Part shown: positions 38,240-53,100 of the stretch, one piece after another
How positions within the stretch are numbered: the stretch's first letter is position 1
Layout: each line of letters begins with the position of its first letter
From: Paragordius varius
Taxonomy: Eukaryota > Nematomorpha
Assembly (NCBI GenBank): GCA_964247055.1
Contig: OZ176054.1
Coordinates: 372,001 to 436,000 of the forward strand
DNA: 64,000 nucleotides
Direction: 5' to 3'
Program-made: the position numbers and the translations under genes
The notes under the pieces: generated by a model
Seen by the model: the letters and a program-made list of their open reading frames with translations, nothing else
The model's database searches: none
Told to the model about the DNA's origin: nothing

Positions 38240-40240
38240 GAGATCGGAGTATAAATGTAATATTTATGAATTTTTTAAATATTTAAAAAATTTATTTTAT
38301 ACGATTTTAAAAATAAAAATGGCTACCTAAAATCCAAATTTGATCAGGTGATGTCGCCATAATTTTTTTGGGTAGCCCTATGGTAGTTCCATCATAACCC
38401 CAAATATTTTTGAGATCGGAGTATAAATGTAATTTTTATGAATTTTTTAAATATTTAAAAAATTTATTTTATACTATTTGAAAAATAAAAATGGCTACCT
38501 AAAATCCAAATTTGATCAGGTGATGTCGCCATAATTTTTTTTGGGTAGCCCTATAGTAGTTCCATCATCACCCCAAATATTTTTGAGATCGGAGTATAAA
38601 TGTAATATTTATGAATTTTTTAAATATTTAAAAAATTTATTTTATAAGATTTTAAAAATAAAAATGGCTACCTAAAATCCAAATTTGATCAGGTGATGTC
38701 ACTATAATTTATTTGGGTAGCCCTATGGTAGTTCCATCATCACCCCAAATATTTTTGAGATCGGAGTATAAATGTAATTTTTATGAATTTTTTAAATATT
38801 TAAAAAATTTATTTTATACGATTTTAAAAATAAAAATGGCTACCTAAAATCCAAATTTGATCAGGTGATGTCACCATAATTTATTTGGGTAGCCCTATAG
38901 TAGTTCCATCATCACCCCAAATATTTTTGAGATCGGAGTATAAATGTAATATTTATGAATTTTTTAAATATTTAAAAAATTTATTTTATAAGATTTTAAA
39001 AATAAAAATGGCTACCTAAAATCCAAATTTGATCAGGTGATGTCGCCATAATTTTTTTGGGTAGCCCTATGGTAGTTCGATCATAACCCCAAATATTGTC
39101 GAGATCGGAGTATAAATGTAGTTTTTTTGAATTTTTTAAATATTTAAAAAATTTATTTTATACGATTTTAAAAATAAAAATGGCTACCTAGAATCCAAAT
39201 TTGATCAGGTGATGTCGCCATAATTTTTTTTGGGTAGCCCTATGGTAGTTCCATCATCACCCCAAATATTTTGGGGATCGGACTATAAATGTAATTTTTA
39301 TGAATTTTTTAAATATTTAAAAAATTTATTTTATACGATTTTAAAAATAAAAATGGCTACCTAAAATCGAAATTTGATCAGGTGATGTCGCCATAATTTA
39401 TTTGTTTAGTCCTATAGTAGTTCCATCATCACCCCAAATATTGTCGAGATCGGAGTATAAATGTAATATTTATGAATTTTTTAAATATTTAAAAAATTTA
39501 TTTTATACGATTTTAAAAATAAAAATGGCTACCTAAAATCCAAATTTGATCAGGTGATGTCGCCATAATTTTTTTGGGTAGCCCTATGGTAGTTCCATCA
39601 TAACCCCAAATATTTTTGAGATCGGAGTATAAATGTAATTTTTATGAATTTTTTAAATATTTAAAAAATTTATTTTATACTATTTGAAAAATAAAAATGG
39701 CTACCTAAAATCCAAATTTGATCAGGTGATGTCGCCATAATTTTTTTTGGGTAGCCCTATAGTAGTTCCATCATCACCCCAAATATTTTTGAGATCGGAG
39801 TATAAATGTAATATTTATGAATTTTTTAAATATTTAAAAAATTTATTTTATAAGATTTTAAAAATAAAAATGGCTACCTAAAATCCAAATTTGATCAGGT
39901 GATGTCACTATAATTTATTTGGGTAGCCCTATGGTAGTTCCATCATCACCCCAAATATTTTTGAGATCGGAGTATAAATGTAATTTTTATGAATTTTTTA
40001 AATATTTAAAAAATTTATTTTATACGATTTTAAAAATAAAAATGGCTACCTAAAATCCAAATTTGATCAGGTGATGTCACCATAATTTATTTGGGTAGCC
40101 CTATAGTAGTTCCATCATCACCCCAAATATTTTTGAGATCGGAGTATAAATGTAATATTTATGAATTTTTTAAATATTTAAAAAATTTATTTTATAAGAT
40201 TTTAAAAATAAAAATGGCTACCTAAAATCCAAATTTGATC
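38240..40240. repeat. 7-monomer higher-order repeat (1206 bp)
   Basis: A series comprising ATCATAACCCC, TACTATTTGAAAA, TGTAATATTTATG with TATAAGATT, and a GTCACTATAATTTATTT copy occurs at about 38391-39000 and again at 39597-40200. The ATCATAACCCC marker is offset by 1206 bp. TGTAATATTTATG is otherwise rare, which makes it a good label for this local amplification. Confidence 0.75.
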
Positions 40241-42659
40241 AGGTGATGTCACCATAATTTATTTGGGTAGCCCTATAGTAGTTCCATCATCACCCCAAAT
40301 ATTTTTGAGATCGGAGTATAAATGTAATTTTTATGAATTTTTTAAATATTTAAAAAATTTATTTTATACGATTTTAAAAATAAAAATGGCTACCTAAAAT
40401 CCAAATTTGATCAGGTGATGTCACCATAATTTATTTGGGTAGCCCTATAGTAGTTCCATCATCACCCCAAATATTTTTGAGATCGGAGTATAAATGTAAT
40501 TTTTATGAATTTTTTAAATATTTAAAAAATTTATTTTATACGATTTTAAAAATAAAAATGGCTACCTAAAATCCAAATTTGATCAGGTGATGTCACCATA
40601 ATTTATTTGGGTAGCCCTATAGTAGTTCCATCATCACCCCAAATATTTTTGAGATCGGAGTATAAATGTAATTTTTATGAATTTTTTAAATATTTAAAAA
40701 ATTTATTTTATACGACTTTAAAAATAAAAATGGCTACTTAAAATCCAAATTTGATCAGGTGATGTCGCCATAATTTTTTTTGGGTAACCCTATGGTGGTT
40801 CCATCATCACCCCAAATATTTTTGAGATCGGAGTATAAATGTAATTTTTATGAATTTTTTAAATATTTAAAAAATTTATTTTATACGATTTTAAAAATAA
40901 AAATGGCTACCTAAAATCCAAATTTGATCAGGTGATGTCACCATAATTTATTTGGGTAGCCCTATAGTAGTTCCATCATCACCCCAAATATTTTTGAGAT
41001 CGGAGTATAAATGTAATTTTTATGAATTTTTTAAATATTTAAAAAATTTATTTTATACGATTTTAAAAATAAAAATGGCTACCTAAAATCCAAATTTGAT
41101 CAGGTGATGTCACCATAATTTATTTGGGTAGCCCTATAGTAGTTTCATCATCACCCCAAATATTGTCGAGATCGGAGTATAAATGTAATTTTTTTGAATT
41201 TTTTAAATATTTAAAAAATTTATTTTATACGATTTTAAAAATAAAAATGGCTACCTAAAATCCAAATTTGATCAGGTGATGTCGCCATAATTTTTTTTGG
41301 GTAACCCTATGGTGGTTCCATCATCACCCCAAATATTTTGGGGATCGGACTATAAATGTAATTTTTATGAATTTTTTAATTATTTAAAAAATTTATTTTA
41401 TACGATTTTAAAAATAAAAATGGCTACCTAAAATCCAAATTTGATCAGGTGAATGTCGCCATAATTTTTTTTGGGTAGCCCTATAGAAGTTCCATCATCA
41501 CCCCAAATACTTTGGGGATCGGACTATAAATGTAATTTTAATGAATTTTTTAAATATTTAAAAAATTTATTTTATACGATTTTAAAAATAAAAATGGCTA
41601 CCTAAAATCCAAATTTGATCAGGTGATGTCACTATAATTTTTTTGGGTAGCCCTATGGTAGTTCCATCATCACCCCAAATATTTTGGGGATCGGACTATA
41701 AATGTAATTTTTATGAATTTTTTAATTATTTAAAAAATTTATTTTATACGATTTTAAAAATAAAAATGGCTACCTAAAATCCAAATTTGATCAGGTGATG
41801 TCGCCATAATTTTTTTTGGGTAGCCCTATGGTAGTTCCATCATCACCCCAAATACTTTGGGGATCGGACTATAAATGTAATTTTAATGAATTTTTTAAAT
41901 ATTTAAAAAATTTATTTTATACGATTTTAAAAATAAAAATGGCTACCTAAAATCCAAATTTGATCAGGTGATGTCACCATAATTTATTTGGGTAGCCCTA
42001 TGGTAGTTCCATCATCACCCCAAATATTTTGGGGATCGGACTATAAATGTAATTTTTATAAATTTTTTAAATATTTAAAAAATTTATTTTATAAGATTTT
42101 AAAAATAAAAATGGGTACCTAACCAAATTTGATCAGGTGATGTCACCATAATTTATTTGGGTAGCCCTATGGTAGTTCCATCATCACCCCAAATATTTTT
42201 GAGATCGGAGTATAAATGTAATTTTTATGAATTTTTTAAATATTTAAAAAATTAATTTTATACGATTTTAAAAATAAAAATGGCTACCTAAAATCCAAAT
42301 TTGATCAGGTGATGTCGCCATAATTTTTTTTGGGTAGCCCTATGGTAGTTCCATCATAACCCCAAATATTTTTGAGATCGGACTTTAAATGTAATTTTTA
42401 TGAATTTTTTAAATATTTAAAAAATTTATTTTATACGATTTTAAAAATAAAAATGGCTACCTAATATCCAAATTTGATCAGGTGATGTCGCCATAATTTT
42501 TTTTGGGTAGCCCTATAGTAGTTCCATCATCACCCCAAATATTTTTGAGATCGGAGTATAAATCTAATTTTTATGAATTTTTTAAATATTTAAAAAATTT
42601 ATTTTATACGATTTTAAAAATAAAAATGGCTACCTAAAATCCAAATGATCAGGTGATGT

Positions 42660-45600
42660 CACTATAATTTTTTTGGGTGGCCCTATGGTAGTTCCATCAT
42701 CACCCCAAATATTTTGGGGATCGGACTATAAATGTAATTTTTATGAATTTTTTAAATATTTAAAAAATTTATTTTATAAGATTTTAAAAATAAAAATGGC
42801 TACCTAAAATCCAAATTTGATCAGGTGATGTCACCATAATTTATTTGGGTAGCCCTATGGTAGTTCCATCATAACCCCAAATATTTTTGAGATCGGAGTA
42901 TAAATGTAATTTTTATGAATTTTTTAAATATTTAAAAAATTTATTTTATACGATTTTAAAAATAAAAATGGCTACCTAAAATCCAAATTTGATCAGGTGA
43001 TGTCACCATAAATTTTTGTGGGTAGTCCTATGGTAGTTCCATCATCACCCCAAATATTGTCGAGATCGGAGTATAAATGTAGTTTTTTTGAATTTTTTAA
43101 ATATTTAAAAAATTTATTTTATACGATTTTAAAAATAAAAATGGCTACCTAAAATCCAAATTTGATCAGGTGATGTCGCCATAATTTTTTTTGGGTAGCC
43201 CTATAGTAGTTTCATCATCACCCCAAATATTGTCGAGATCGGAGTATAAATGTAATTTTTTTGAATTTTTTAAATATTTAAAAAATTTATTTTATACGAT
43301 TTTAAAAATAAAAATGGCTACCTAAAATCCAAATTTGATCAGGTGATGTCGCCATAATTTTTTTTGGGTAACCCTATGGTGGTTCCATCATCACCCCAAA
43401 TATTTTTGATATCGGACTTTAAATGTAATTTTTATGAATTTTTTAAATATTTAAAAAATTTATTTTATACGATTTTAAAAATAAAAATGGCTACCTAAAA
43501 TCCAAATTTGATCAGGTGATGTCGCCATAATTTTTTTTGGGTAGCCCTATAGTAGTTCCATCATCACCCCAAATATTTTTGAGATCGGAGTATAAATGTT
43601 TTTATGAATTTTTTAAATATTTAAAAAATTTATTTTATACGATTTTAAAAATAAAAATGGCTACCTAAAATCCAAATTTGATCAGGTGATGTCACTATAA
43701 TTTTTTTGGGTGGCCCTATGGTAGTTCCATCATCACCCCAAATATTTTGGGGATCGGACTATAAATGTAATTTTTATGAATTTTTTAAATATTTAAAAAA
43801 TTTATTTTATAAGATTTTAAAAATAAAAATGGCTACCTAAAATCCAAATTTGATCAGGTGATGTCACCATAATTTATTTGGGTAGCCCTATGGTAGTTCC
43901 ATCATAACCCCAAATATTTTTGAGATCGGACTTTAAATGTAATTTTTATGAATTTTTTAAATATTTAAAAAATTTATTTTATACGATTTTAAAAATAAAA
44001 ATGGCTACCTAAAATCCAAATTTGATCAGGTGATGTCACCATAAATTTTTGTGGGTAGTCCTATGGTAGTTCCATCATCACCCCAAATATTGTCGAGATC
44101 GGAGTATAAATGTAGTTTTTTTGAATTTTTTAAATATTTAAAAAATTTATTTTATACGATTTTAAAAATAAAAATGGCTACCTAAAATCCAAATTTGATC
44201 AGGTGATGTCGCCATAATTTTTTTTGGGTAGCCCTATAGTAGTTCCATCATCACCCCAAATATTTTTGAGATCGGAGTATAAATGTAATTTTTATGAATT
44301 TTTTAAATATTTAAAAAATTTATTTTATACGATTTTAAAAATAAAAATGGCTACCTAAAATCCAAATTTGATCAGGTGATGTCACCATAATTTATTTGGG
44401 TAGCCCTATAGTAGTTCCATCATCACCCCAAATATTTTTGAGATCGGAGTATAAATGTAATTTTTATGAATTTTTTAAATATTTAAAAAATTTATTTTAT
44501 AAGATTTTAAAAATAAAAATGGCTACCTAAAATCCAAATTTGATCAGGTGATGTCGCCATAATTTTTTTTGGGTAGCCCTATAGTAGTTCCATCATCACC
44601 CCAAATATTTTTGAGATCGGAGTATAAATGTAATTTTTATGAATTTTTTAAATATTTAAAAAATTTATTTTATACGATTTTAAAAATAAAAATGGCTACC
44701 TAAAATCCAAATTTGATCAGGTGATGTCACCATAATTTATTTGGGTAGCTCTATAGTAGTTCCATCATCACCCCAAATATTTTTGAGATCGGAGTATAAA
44801 TGTAATTTTTATGAATTTTTTAAATATTTAAAAAATTTATTTTATACGATTTTAAAAATAAAAATGGCTACCTAAAATCCAAATTTGATCAGGTGATGTC
44901 GCCATAATTTTTTTGGGTAACCCTATGGTGGTTCCATCATCACCCCAAATATTTTTGAGATCGGAGTATAAATGTAATTTTTATGAATTTTTTAAATATT
45001 TAAAAAATTTATTTTATACGATTTTAAAAATAAAAATGGCTACCTAAAATCCAAATTTGATCAGGTGATGTCACCATAAATTTTTGTGGGTAGTCCTATG
45101 GTAGTTCCATCATCACCCCAAATATTGTCGAGATCGGAGTATAAATGTAGTTTTTTTGAATTTTTTAAATATTTAAAAAATTTATTTTATACGATTTTAA
45201 AAATAAAAATGGCTACCTAAAATCCAAATTTGATCAGGTGATGTCGCCATAATTTTTTTTGGGTAGCCCTATAGTAGTTCCATCATCACCCCAAATATTT
45301 TTGAGATCGGAGTATAAATGTAATTTTTATGAATTTTTTAAATATTTAAAAAATTTATTTTATACGATTTTAAAAATAAAAATGGCTACCTAAAATCCAA
45401 ATTTGATCAGGTGATGTCACCATAATTTATTTGGGTAGCCCTATAGTAGTTCCATCATCACCCCAAATATTGTCGAGATCGGAGTATAAATGTAATTTTT
45501 ATGAATTTTTTAAATATTTAAAAAATTTATTTTATAAGATTTTAAAAATAAAAATGGCTACCTAAAATCCAAATTTGATCAGGTGATGTCGCCATAATTT

Positions 45601-46110
45601 TTTTTGGGTAGCCCTATAGTAGTTCCATCATCACCCCAAATATTTTTGAGATCGGAGTATAAATGTAATTTTTATGAATTTTTTAAATATTTAAAAAATT
45701 TATTTTATACGATTTTAAAAATAAAAATGGCTACCTAAAATCCAAATTTGATCAGGTGATGTCACCATAATTTATTTGGGTAGCTCTATAGTAGTTCCAT
45801 CATCACCCCAAATATTTTTGAGATCGGAGTATAAATGTAATTTTTATGAATTTTTTAAATATTTAAAAAATTTATTTTATACGATTTTAAAAATAAAAAT
45901 GGCTATTTAAAATCCAAATTTGATCAGGTGATGTCGCCATAATTTTTTTGGGTAACCCTATGGTGGTTCCATCATCACCCCAAATATTTTTGAGATCGGA
46001 GTATAAATGTAATTTTTATGAATTTTTTAAATATTTAAAAAATTTATTTTATACGATTTTAAAAATAAAAATGGCTACCTAAAATCCAAATTTGATCAGG
46101 TGATGTCACC
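42660..46110. repeat. 6-monomer higher-order repeat (about 1035 bp), three copies
   Basis: ATAAATTTTTGTGGGTAGTCC occurs at 43008, 44041 and 45076. The steps are 1033 and 1035 bp, and the first is shortened by small indels near 43590. GGGTAGCTCTATAG recurs at 44744 and 45779, also 1035 bp apart. Each unit has the GTAGTTTTTTT copy, CTATAGTAG copies and a TATAAGATT copy in the same order. Confidence 0.8.
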
Positions 46111-46969
46111 ATAATTTATTTGGGTAGCCCTATAGTAGTTTCATCATCACCCCAAATATTGTCGAGATCGGAGTATAAATGTAATTTTTTTGAATTTTTT
46201 AAATATTTAAAAAATTTATTTTATACGATTTTAAAAATAAAAATGGCTACCTAAAATCCAAATTTGATCAGGTGATGTCGCCATAATTTTTTTTGGGTAA
46301 CCCTATGGTGGTTCCATCATCACCCCAAATATTTTTGATATCGGACTTTAAATGTAATTTTTATGAATTTTTTAAATATTTAAAAAATTTATTTTATACG
46401 ATTTTAAAAATAAAAATGGCTACCTAAAATCCAAATTTGATCAGGTGAATGTCGCCATAATTTTTTTTGGGTAGCCCTATAGTAGTTCCATCATCACCCC
46501 AAATATTTTTGAGATCGGAGTATAAATGTAATTTTTATGAATTTTTTAAATATTTAAAAAATTTATTTTATACGATTTTAAAAATAAAAATGGCTACCTA
46601 AAATCCAAATTTGATCAGGTGATGTCACTATAATTTTTTTGGGTAGCCCTATGGTAGTTCCATCATCACCCCAAATATTTTGGGGATCGGACTATAAATG
46701 TAATTTTTATGAATTTTTTAATTATTTAAAAAATTTATTTTATACGATTTTAAAAATAAAAATGGCTACCTAAAATCCAAATTTGATCAGGTGATGTCGC
46801 CATAATTTTTTTTGGGTAGCCCTATGGTAGTTCCATCATCACCCCAAATACTTTGGGGATCGGACTATAAATGTAATTTTAATGAATTTTTTAAATATTT
46901 AAAAAATTTATTTTATACGATTTTAAAAATAAAAATGGCTACCTAAAATCCAAATTTGATCAGGTGATG

Positions 46970-49730
46970 TCACCATAATTTATTTGGGTAGCCCTATGGT
47001 AGTTCCATCATCACCCCAAATATTTTGGGGATCGGACTATAAATGTAATTTTTATGAATTTTTTAATTATTTAAAAAATTTATTTTATACGATTTTAAAA
47101 ATAAAAATGGCTACCTAAAATCCAAATTTGATCAGGTGATGTCACCATAATTTATTTGGGTAGCCCTATGGTAGTTCCATCATCACCCCAAATATTTTGG
47201 GGATCGGACTATAAATGTAATTTTTATGAATTTTTTAAATATTTAAAAAATTAATTTTATACGATTTTAAAAATAAAAATGGCTACCTAAAATCCAAATT
47301 TGATCAGGTGATGTCGCCATAATTTTTTTTGGGTAGCCCTATGGTAGTTCCATCATAACCCCAAATATTTTTGAGATCGGACTTTAAATGTAATTTTTAT
47401 GAATTTTTTAAATATTTAAAAAATTTATTTTATACGATTTTAAAAATAAAAATGGCTACCTAAAATCCAAATTTGATCAGGTGATGTCGCCATAATTTTT
47501 TTTGGGTAGCCCTAAAGTAGTTCCATCATCACCCCAAATATTTTTGAGATCGGAGTATAAATGTAATTTTTATGAATTTTTTAAATATTTAAAAAATTTA
47601 TTTTATACGATTTTAAAAATAAAAATGGCTACCTAAAATCCAAATTTGATCAGGTGATGTCACTATAATTTTTTTGGGTGGCCCTATGGTAGTTCCATCA
47701 TCACCCCAAATATTTTGGGGATCGGACTATAAATGTAATTTTTATGAATTTTTTAAATATTTAAAAAATTTATTTTATAAGATTTTAAAAATAAAAATGG
47801 CTACCTAAAATCCAAATTTGATCAGGTGATGTCACCATAATTTATTTGGGTAGCCCTATAGTAGTTCCATCATCACCCCAAATATTTTTGAGATCGGAGT
47901 ATAAATGTAATTTTTATGAATTTTTTAAATATTTAAAAAATTTATTTTATACGATTTTAAAAATAAAAATGGCTACCTAAAATCCAAATTTGATCAGGTG
48001 ATGTCACTATAATTTTTTTGGGTAGCCCTATGGTAGTTCCATCATCACCCCAAATATTTTGGGGATCGGACTATAAATGTAATTTTTATGAATTTTTTAA
48101 ATATTTAAAAAATTTATTTTATACGATTTTAAAAATAAAAATGGCTACCTAAAATCCAAATTTGATCAGGTGATGTCACCATAATTTATTTGGGTAGCCC
48201 TATGGTAGTTCCATCATCACCCCAAATATTTTGGGGATCGGACTATAAATGTAATTTTTATGAATTTTTTAAATATTTAAAAAATTAATTTTATACGATT
48301 TTAAAAATAAAAATGGCTACCTAAAATCCAAATTTGATCAGGTGATGTCACCATAATTTATTTGGGTAGCCCTATGGTAGTTCCATCATCACCCCAAATA
48401 TTTTGGGGATCGGACTATAAATGTAATTTTTATGAATTTTTTAATTATTTAAAAAATTTATTTTATACGATTTTAAAAATAAAAATGGCTACCTAAAATC
48501 CAAATTTGATCAGGTGATGTCACCATAATTTATTTGGGTAGCCCTATGGTAGTTCCATCATCACCCCAAATATTTTGGGGATCGGACTATAAATGTAATT
48601 TTTATGAATTTTTTAAATATTTAAAAAATTAATTTTATACGATTTTAAAAATAAAAATGGCTACCTAAAATCCAAATTTGATCAGGTGATGTCGCCATAA
48701 TTTTTTTTGGGTAGCCCTATGGTAGTTCCATCATAACCCCAAATATTTTTGAGATCGGACTTTAAATGTAATTTTTATGAATTTTTTAAATATTTAAAAA
48801 ATTTATTTTATACGATTTTAAAAATAAAAATGGCTACCTAAAATCCAAATTTGATCAGGTGATGTCGCCATAATTTTTTTTGGGTAGCCCTAAAGTAGTT
48901 CCATCATCACCCCAAATATTTTTGAGATCGGAGTATAAATGTAATTTTTATGAATTTTTTAAATATTTAAAAAATTTATTTTATACGATTTTAAAAATAA
49001 AAATGGCTACCTAAAATCCAAATTTGATCAGGTGATGTCACTATAATTTTTTTGGGTGGCCCTATGGTAGTTCCATCATCACCCCAAATATTTTGGGGAT
49101 CGGACTATAAATGTAATTTTTATGAATTTTTTAAATATTTAAAAAATTTATTTTATAAGATTTTAAAAATAAAAATGGCTACCTAAAATCCAAATTTGAT
49201 CAGGTGATGTCACCATAATTTATTTGGGTAGCCCTATAGTAGTTCCATCATCACCCCAAATATTTTTGAGATCGGAGTATAAATGTAATTTTTATGAATT
49301 TTTTAAATATTTAAAAAATTTATTTTATACGATTTTAAAAATAAAAATGGCTACCTAAAATCCAAATTTGATCAGGTGATGTCACTATAATTTTTTTGGG
49401 TAGCCCTATGGTAGTTCCATCATCACCCCAAATATTTTGGGGATCGGACTATAAATGTAATTTTTATGAATTTTTTAAATATTTAAAAAATTTATTTTAT
49501 ACGATTTTAAAAATAAAAATGGCTACCTAAAATCCAAATTTGATCAGGTGATGTCACCATAATTTATTTGGGTAGCCCTATGGTAGTTCCATCATCACCC
49601 CAAATATTTTGGGGATCGGACTATAAATGTAATTTTTATGAATTTTTTAAATATTTAAAAAATTAATTTTATACGATTTTAAAAATAAAAATGGCTACCT
49701 AAAATCCAAATTTGATCAGGTGATGTCACC
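46970..49730. repeat. 8-monomer higher-order repeat (1378 bp), two copies
   Basis: CCTAAAGTAG appears only at 47511 and 48889, 1378 bp apart. On both sides the order is the same: TTAATTATTT copy, TTAATTTTA copy, ATAACCCC/GGACTTTAAA copy, AAAGTAG copy, GGGTGGCCC copy, TATAAGATT copy, CTATAGTAG copy, GTCACT copy. By eye the copies are nearly indistinguishable. Confidence 0.85.
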
Positions 49731-50129
49731 ATAATTTATTTGGGTAGCCCTATGGTAGTTCCATCATCACCCCAAATATTTTGGGGATCGGACTATAAAT
49801 GTAATTTTTATGAATTTTTTAAATATTTAAAAAATTTATTTTATAAGATTTTAAAAATAAAAATGGCTACCTAAAATCCAAATTTGATCAGGTGATGTCA
49901 CTATAATTTTTTTGGGTAGCCCTATGGTAGTTCCATCATCACCCCAAATATTTTGGGGATCGGACTATAAATGTAATTTTTATGAATTTTTTAAATATTT
50001 AAAAAATTTATTTTATACGATTTTAAAAATAAAAATGGCTACCTAAAATCCAAATTTGATCAGGTGATGTCGCCATAATTTTTTTTGGGTAGCCCTATGG
50101 TAGTTCCATCATAACCCCAAATATTTTTG

Positions 50130-53100
50130 AGATCGGACTTTAAATATAATTTTTATGAATTTTTTAAATATTTAAAAAATTTATTTTATACGATTTTAAA
50201 AATAAAAATGGCTACCTAAAATCCAAATTTGATCAGGTGATGTCGCCATAATTTTTTTTGGGTAGCCCTATAGTAGTTCCATCATCACCCCAAATATTTT
50301 TGAGATCGGAGTATAAATGTAATTTTTATGAATTTTTTAAATATTTAAAAAATTTATTTTATACGATTTTAAAAATAAAAATGGCTACCTAAAATCCAAA
50401 TTTGATCAGGTGATGTCACTATAATTTTTTTGGGTGGCCCTATGGTAGTTCCATCATCACCCCAAATATTTTGGGGATCGGACTATAAATGTAATTTTTA
50501 TGAATTTTTTAAATATTTAAAAAATTTATTTTATAAGATTTTAAAAATAAAAATGGCTACCTAAAATCCAAATTTGATCAGGTGATGTCACCATAATTTA
50601 TTTGGGTAGCCCTATAGTAGTTCCATCATCACCCCAAATATTTTTGAGATCGGAGTATAAATGTAATTTTTATGAATTTTTTAAATATTTAAAAAATTTA
50701 TTTTATACGATTTTAAAAATAAAAATGGCTACCTAAAATCCAAATTTGATCAGGTGATGTCACTATAATTTATTTGGGTAGCCCTATGGTAGTTCCATCA
50801 TCACCCCAAATATTTTGGGGATCGGACTATAAATGTAATTTTTATGAATTTTTTAAATATTTAAAAAATTTATTTTATAAGATTTTAAAAATAAAAATGG
50901 CTACCTAAAATCCAAATTTGATCAGGTGATGTCACTATAATTTTTTTGGGTAGCCCTATGGTAGTTCCATCATCACCCCAAATATTTTGGGGATCGGACT
51001 ATAAATGTAATTTTTATGAATTTTTTAAATATTTAAAAAATTTATTTTATACGATTTTAAAAATAAAAATGGCTACCTAAAATCCAAATTTGATCAGGTG
51101 ATGTCGCCATAATTTTTTTTGGGTAGCCCTATGGTAGTTCCATCATAACCCCAAATATTTTTGAGATCGGACTTTAAATATAATTTTTATGAATTTTTTA
51201 AATATTTAAAAAATTTATTTTATACGATTTTAAAAATAAAAATGGCTACCTAAAATCCAAATTTGATCAGGTGATGTCGCCATAATTTTTTTTGGGTAGC
51301 CCTATAGTAGTTCCATCATCACCCCAAATATTTTTGAGATCGGAGTATAAATGTAATTTTTATGAATTTTTTAAATATTTAAAAAATTTATTTTATACGA
51401 TTTTAAAAATAAAAATGGCTACCTAAAATCCAAATTTGATCAGGTGATGTCACTATAATTTTTTTGGGTGGCCCTATGGTAGTTCCATCATCACCCCAAA
51501 TATTTTGGGGATCGGACTATAAATGTAATTTTTATGAATTTTTTAAATATTTAAAAAATTTATTTTATACGATTTTAAAAATAAAAATGGCTACCTAAAA
51601 TCCAAATTTGATCAGGTGATGTCGCCATAATTTTTTTTGGGTAGCCCTATAGTAGTTCCATCATCACCCCAAATATTTTTGAGATCGGAGTATAAATGTA
51701 ATTTTTATGAATTTTTTAAATATTTAAAAAATTTATTTTATACGATTTTAAAAATAAAAATGGCTACCTAAAATCCAAATTTGATCAGGTGATGTCACTA
51801 TAATTTTTTTGGGTGGCCCTATGGTAGTTCCATCATCACCCCAAATATTTTGGGGATCGGACTATAAATGTAATTTTTATGAATTTTTTAAATATTTAAA
51901 AAATTTATTTTATACGATTTTAAAAATAAAAATGGCTACCTAAAATCCAAATTTGATCAGGTGATGTCACCATAATTTATTTGGGTAGCCCTATAGTAGT
52001 TCCATCATCACCCCAAATATTTTTGAGATCGGAGTATAAATGTAATTTTTATGAATTTTTCAAATATTTAAAAAATTTATTTTATACGATTTTAAAAATA
52101 AAAATGGCTACCTAAAATCCAAATTTGATCAGGTGATGTCACCATAATTTATTTGGGTAGCCCTATGGTAGTTCCATCATCACCCCAAATATTTTGGGGA
52201 TCGGACTATAAATGTAATTTTTATAAATTTTTTAAATATTTAAAAAATTTATTTTATAAGATTTTAAAAATAAAAATGGCTACCTAAAATCCAAATTTGA
52301 TCAGGTGATGTCACCATAATTTATTTGGGTAGCCCTATGGTAGTTCCATCATCACCCCAAATATTTTGGGGATCGGACTATAAATGTAATTTTTATGAAT
52401 TTTTTAAATATTTAAAAAATTAATTTTATACGATTTTAAAAATAAAAATGGCTACCTAAAATCCAAATTTGATCAGGTGATGTCGCCATAATTTTTTTTG
52501 GGTAGCCCTATGGTAGTTCCATCATAACCCCAAATATTTTTGAGATCGGACTTTAAATGTAATTTTTATGAATTTTTTAAATATTTAAAAAATTTATTTT
52601 ATACGATTTTAAAAATAAAAATGGCTACCTAAAATTTAAATTTGATCAGGTGATGTCACCATAATTTTTTTGGGTAGCCCTATGGTAGTTCCATCATCAC
52701 CCCAAATATTTTGGGGATCGGACTATAAATGTAATTTTTATGAATTTTTTAAATATTTAAAAAATTTATTTTATAAGATTTTAAAAATAAAAATGGCTAC
52801 CTAAAATCCAAATTTGATCAGGTGATGTCACCATAATTTATTTGGGTAGCCCTATAGTAGTTCCATCATCACCCCAAATATTTTTGAGATCGGAGTATAA
52901 ATGTAATTTTTATGAATTTTTTAAATATTTAAAAAATTTATTTTATACGATTTTAAAAATAAAAATGGCTACCTAAAATCCAAATTTGATCAGGTGATGT
53001 CACTATAATTTATTTGGGTAGCCCTATGGTAGTTCCATCATCACCCCAAATATTTTGGGGATCGGACTATAAATGTAATTTTTATGAATTTTTTAAATAT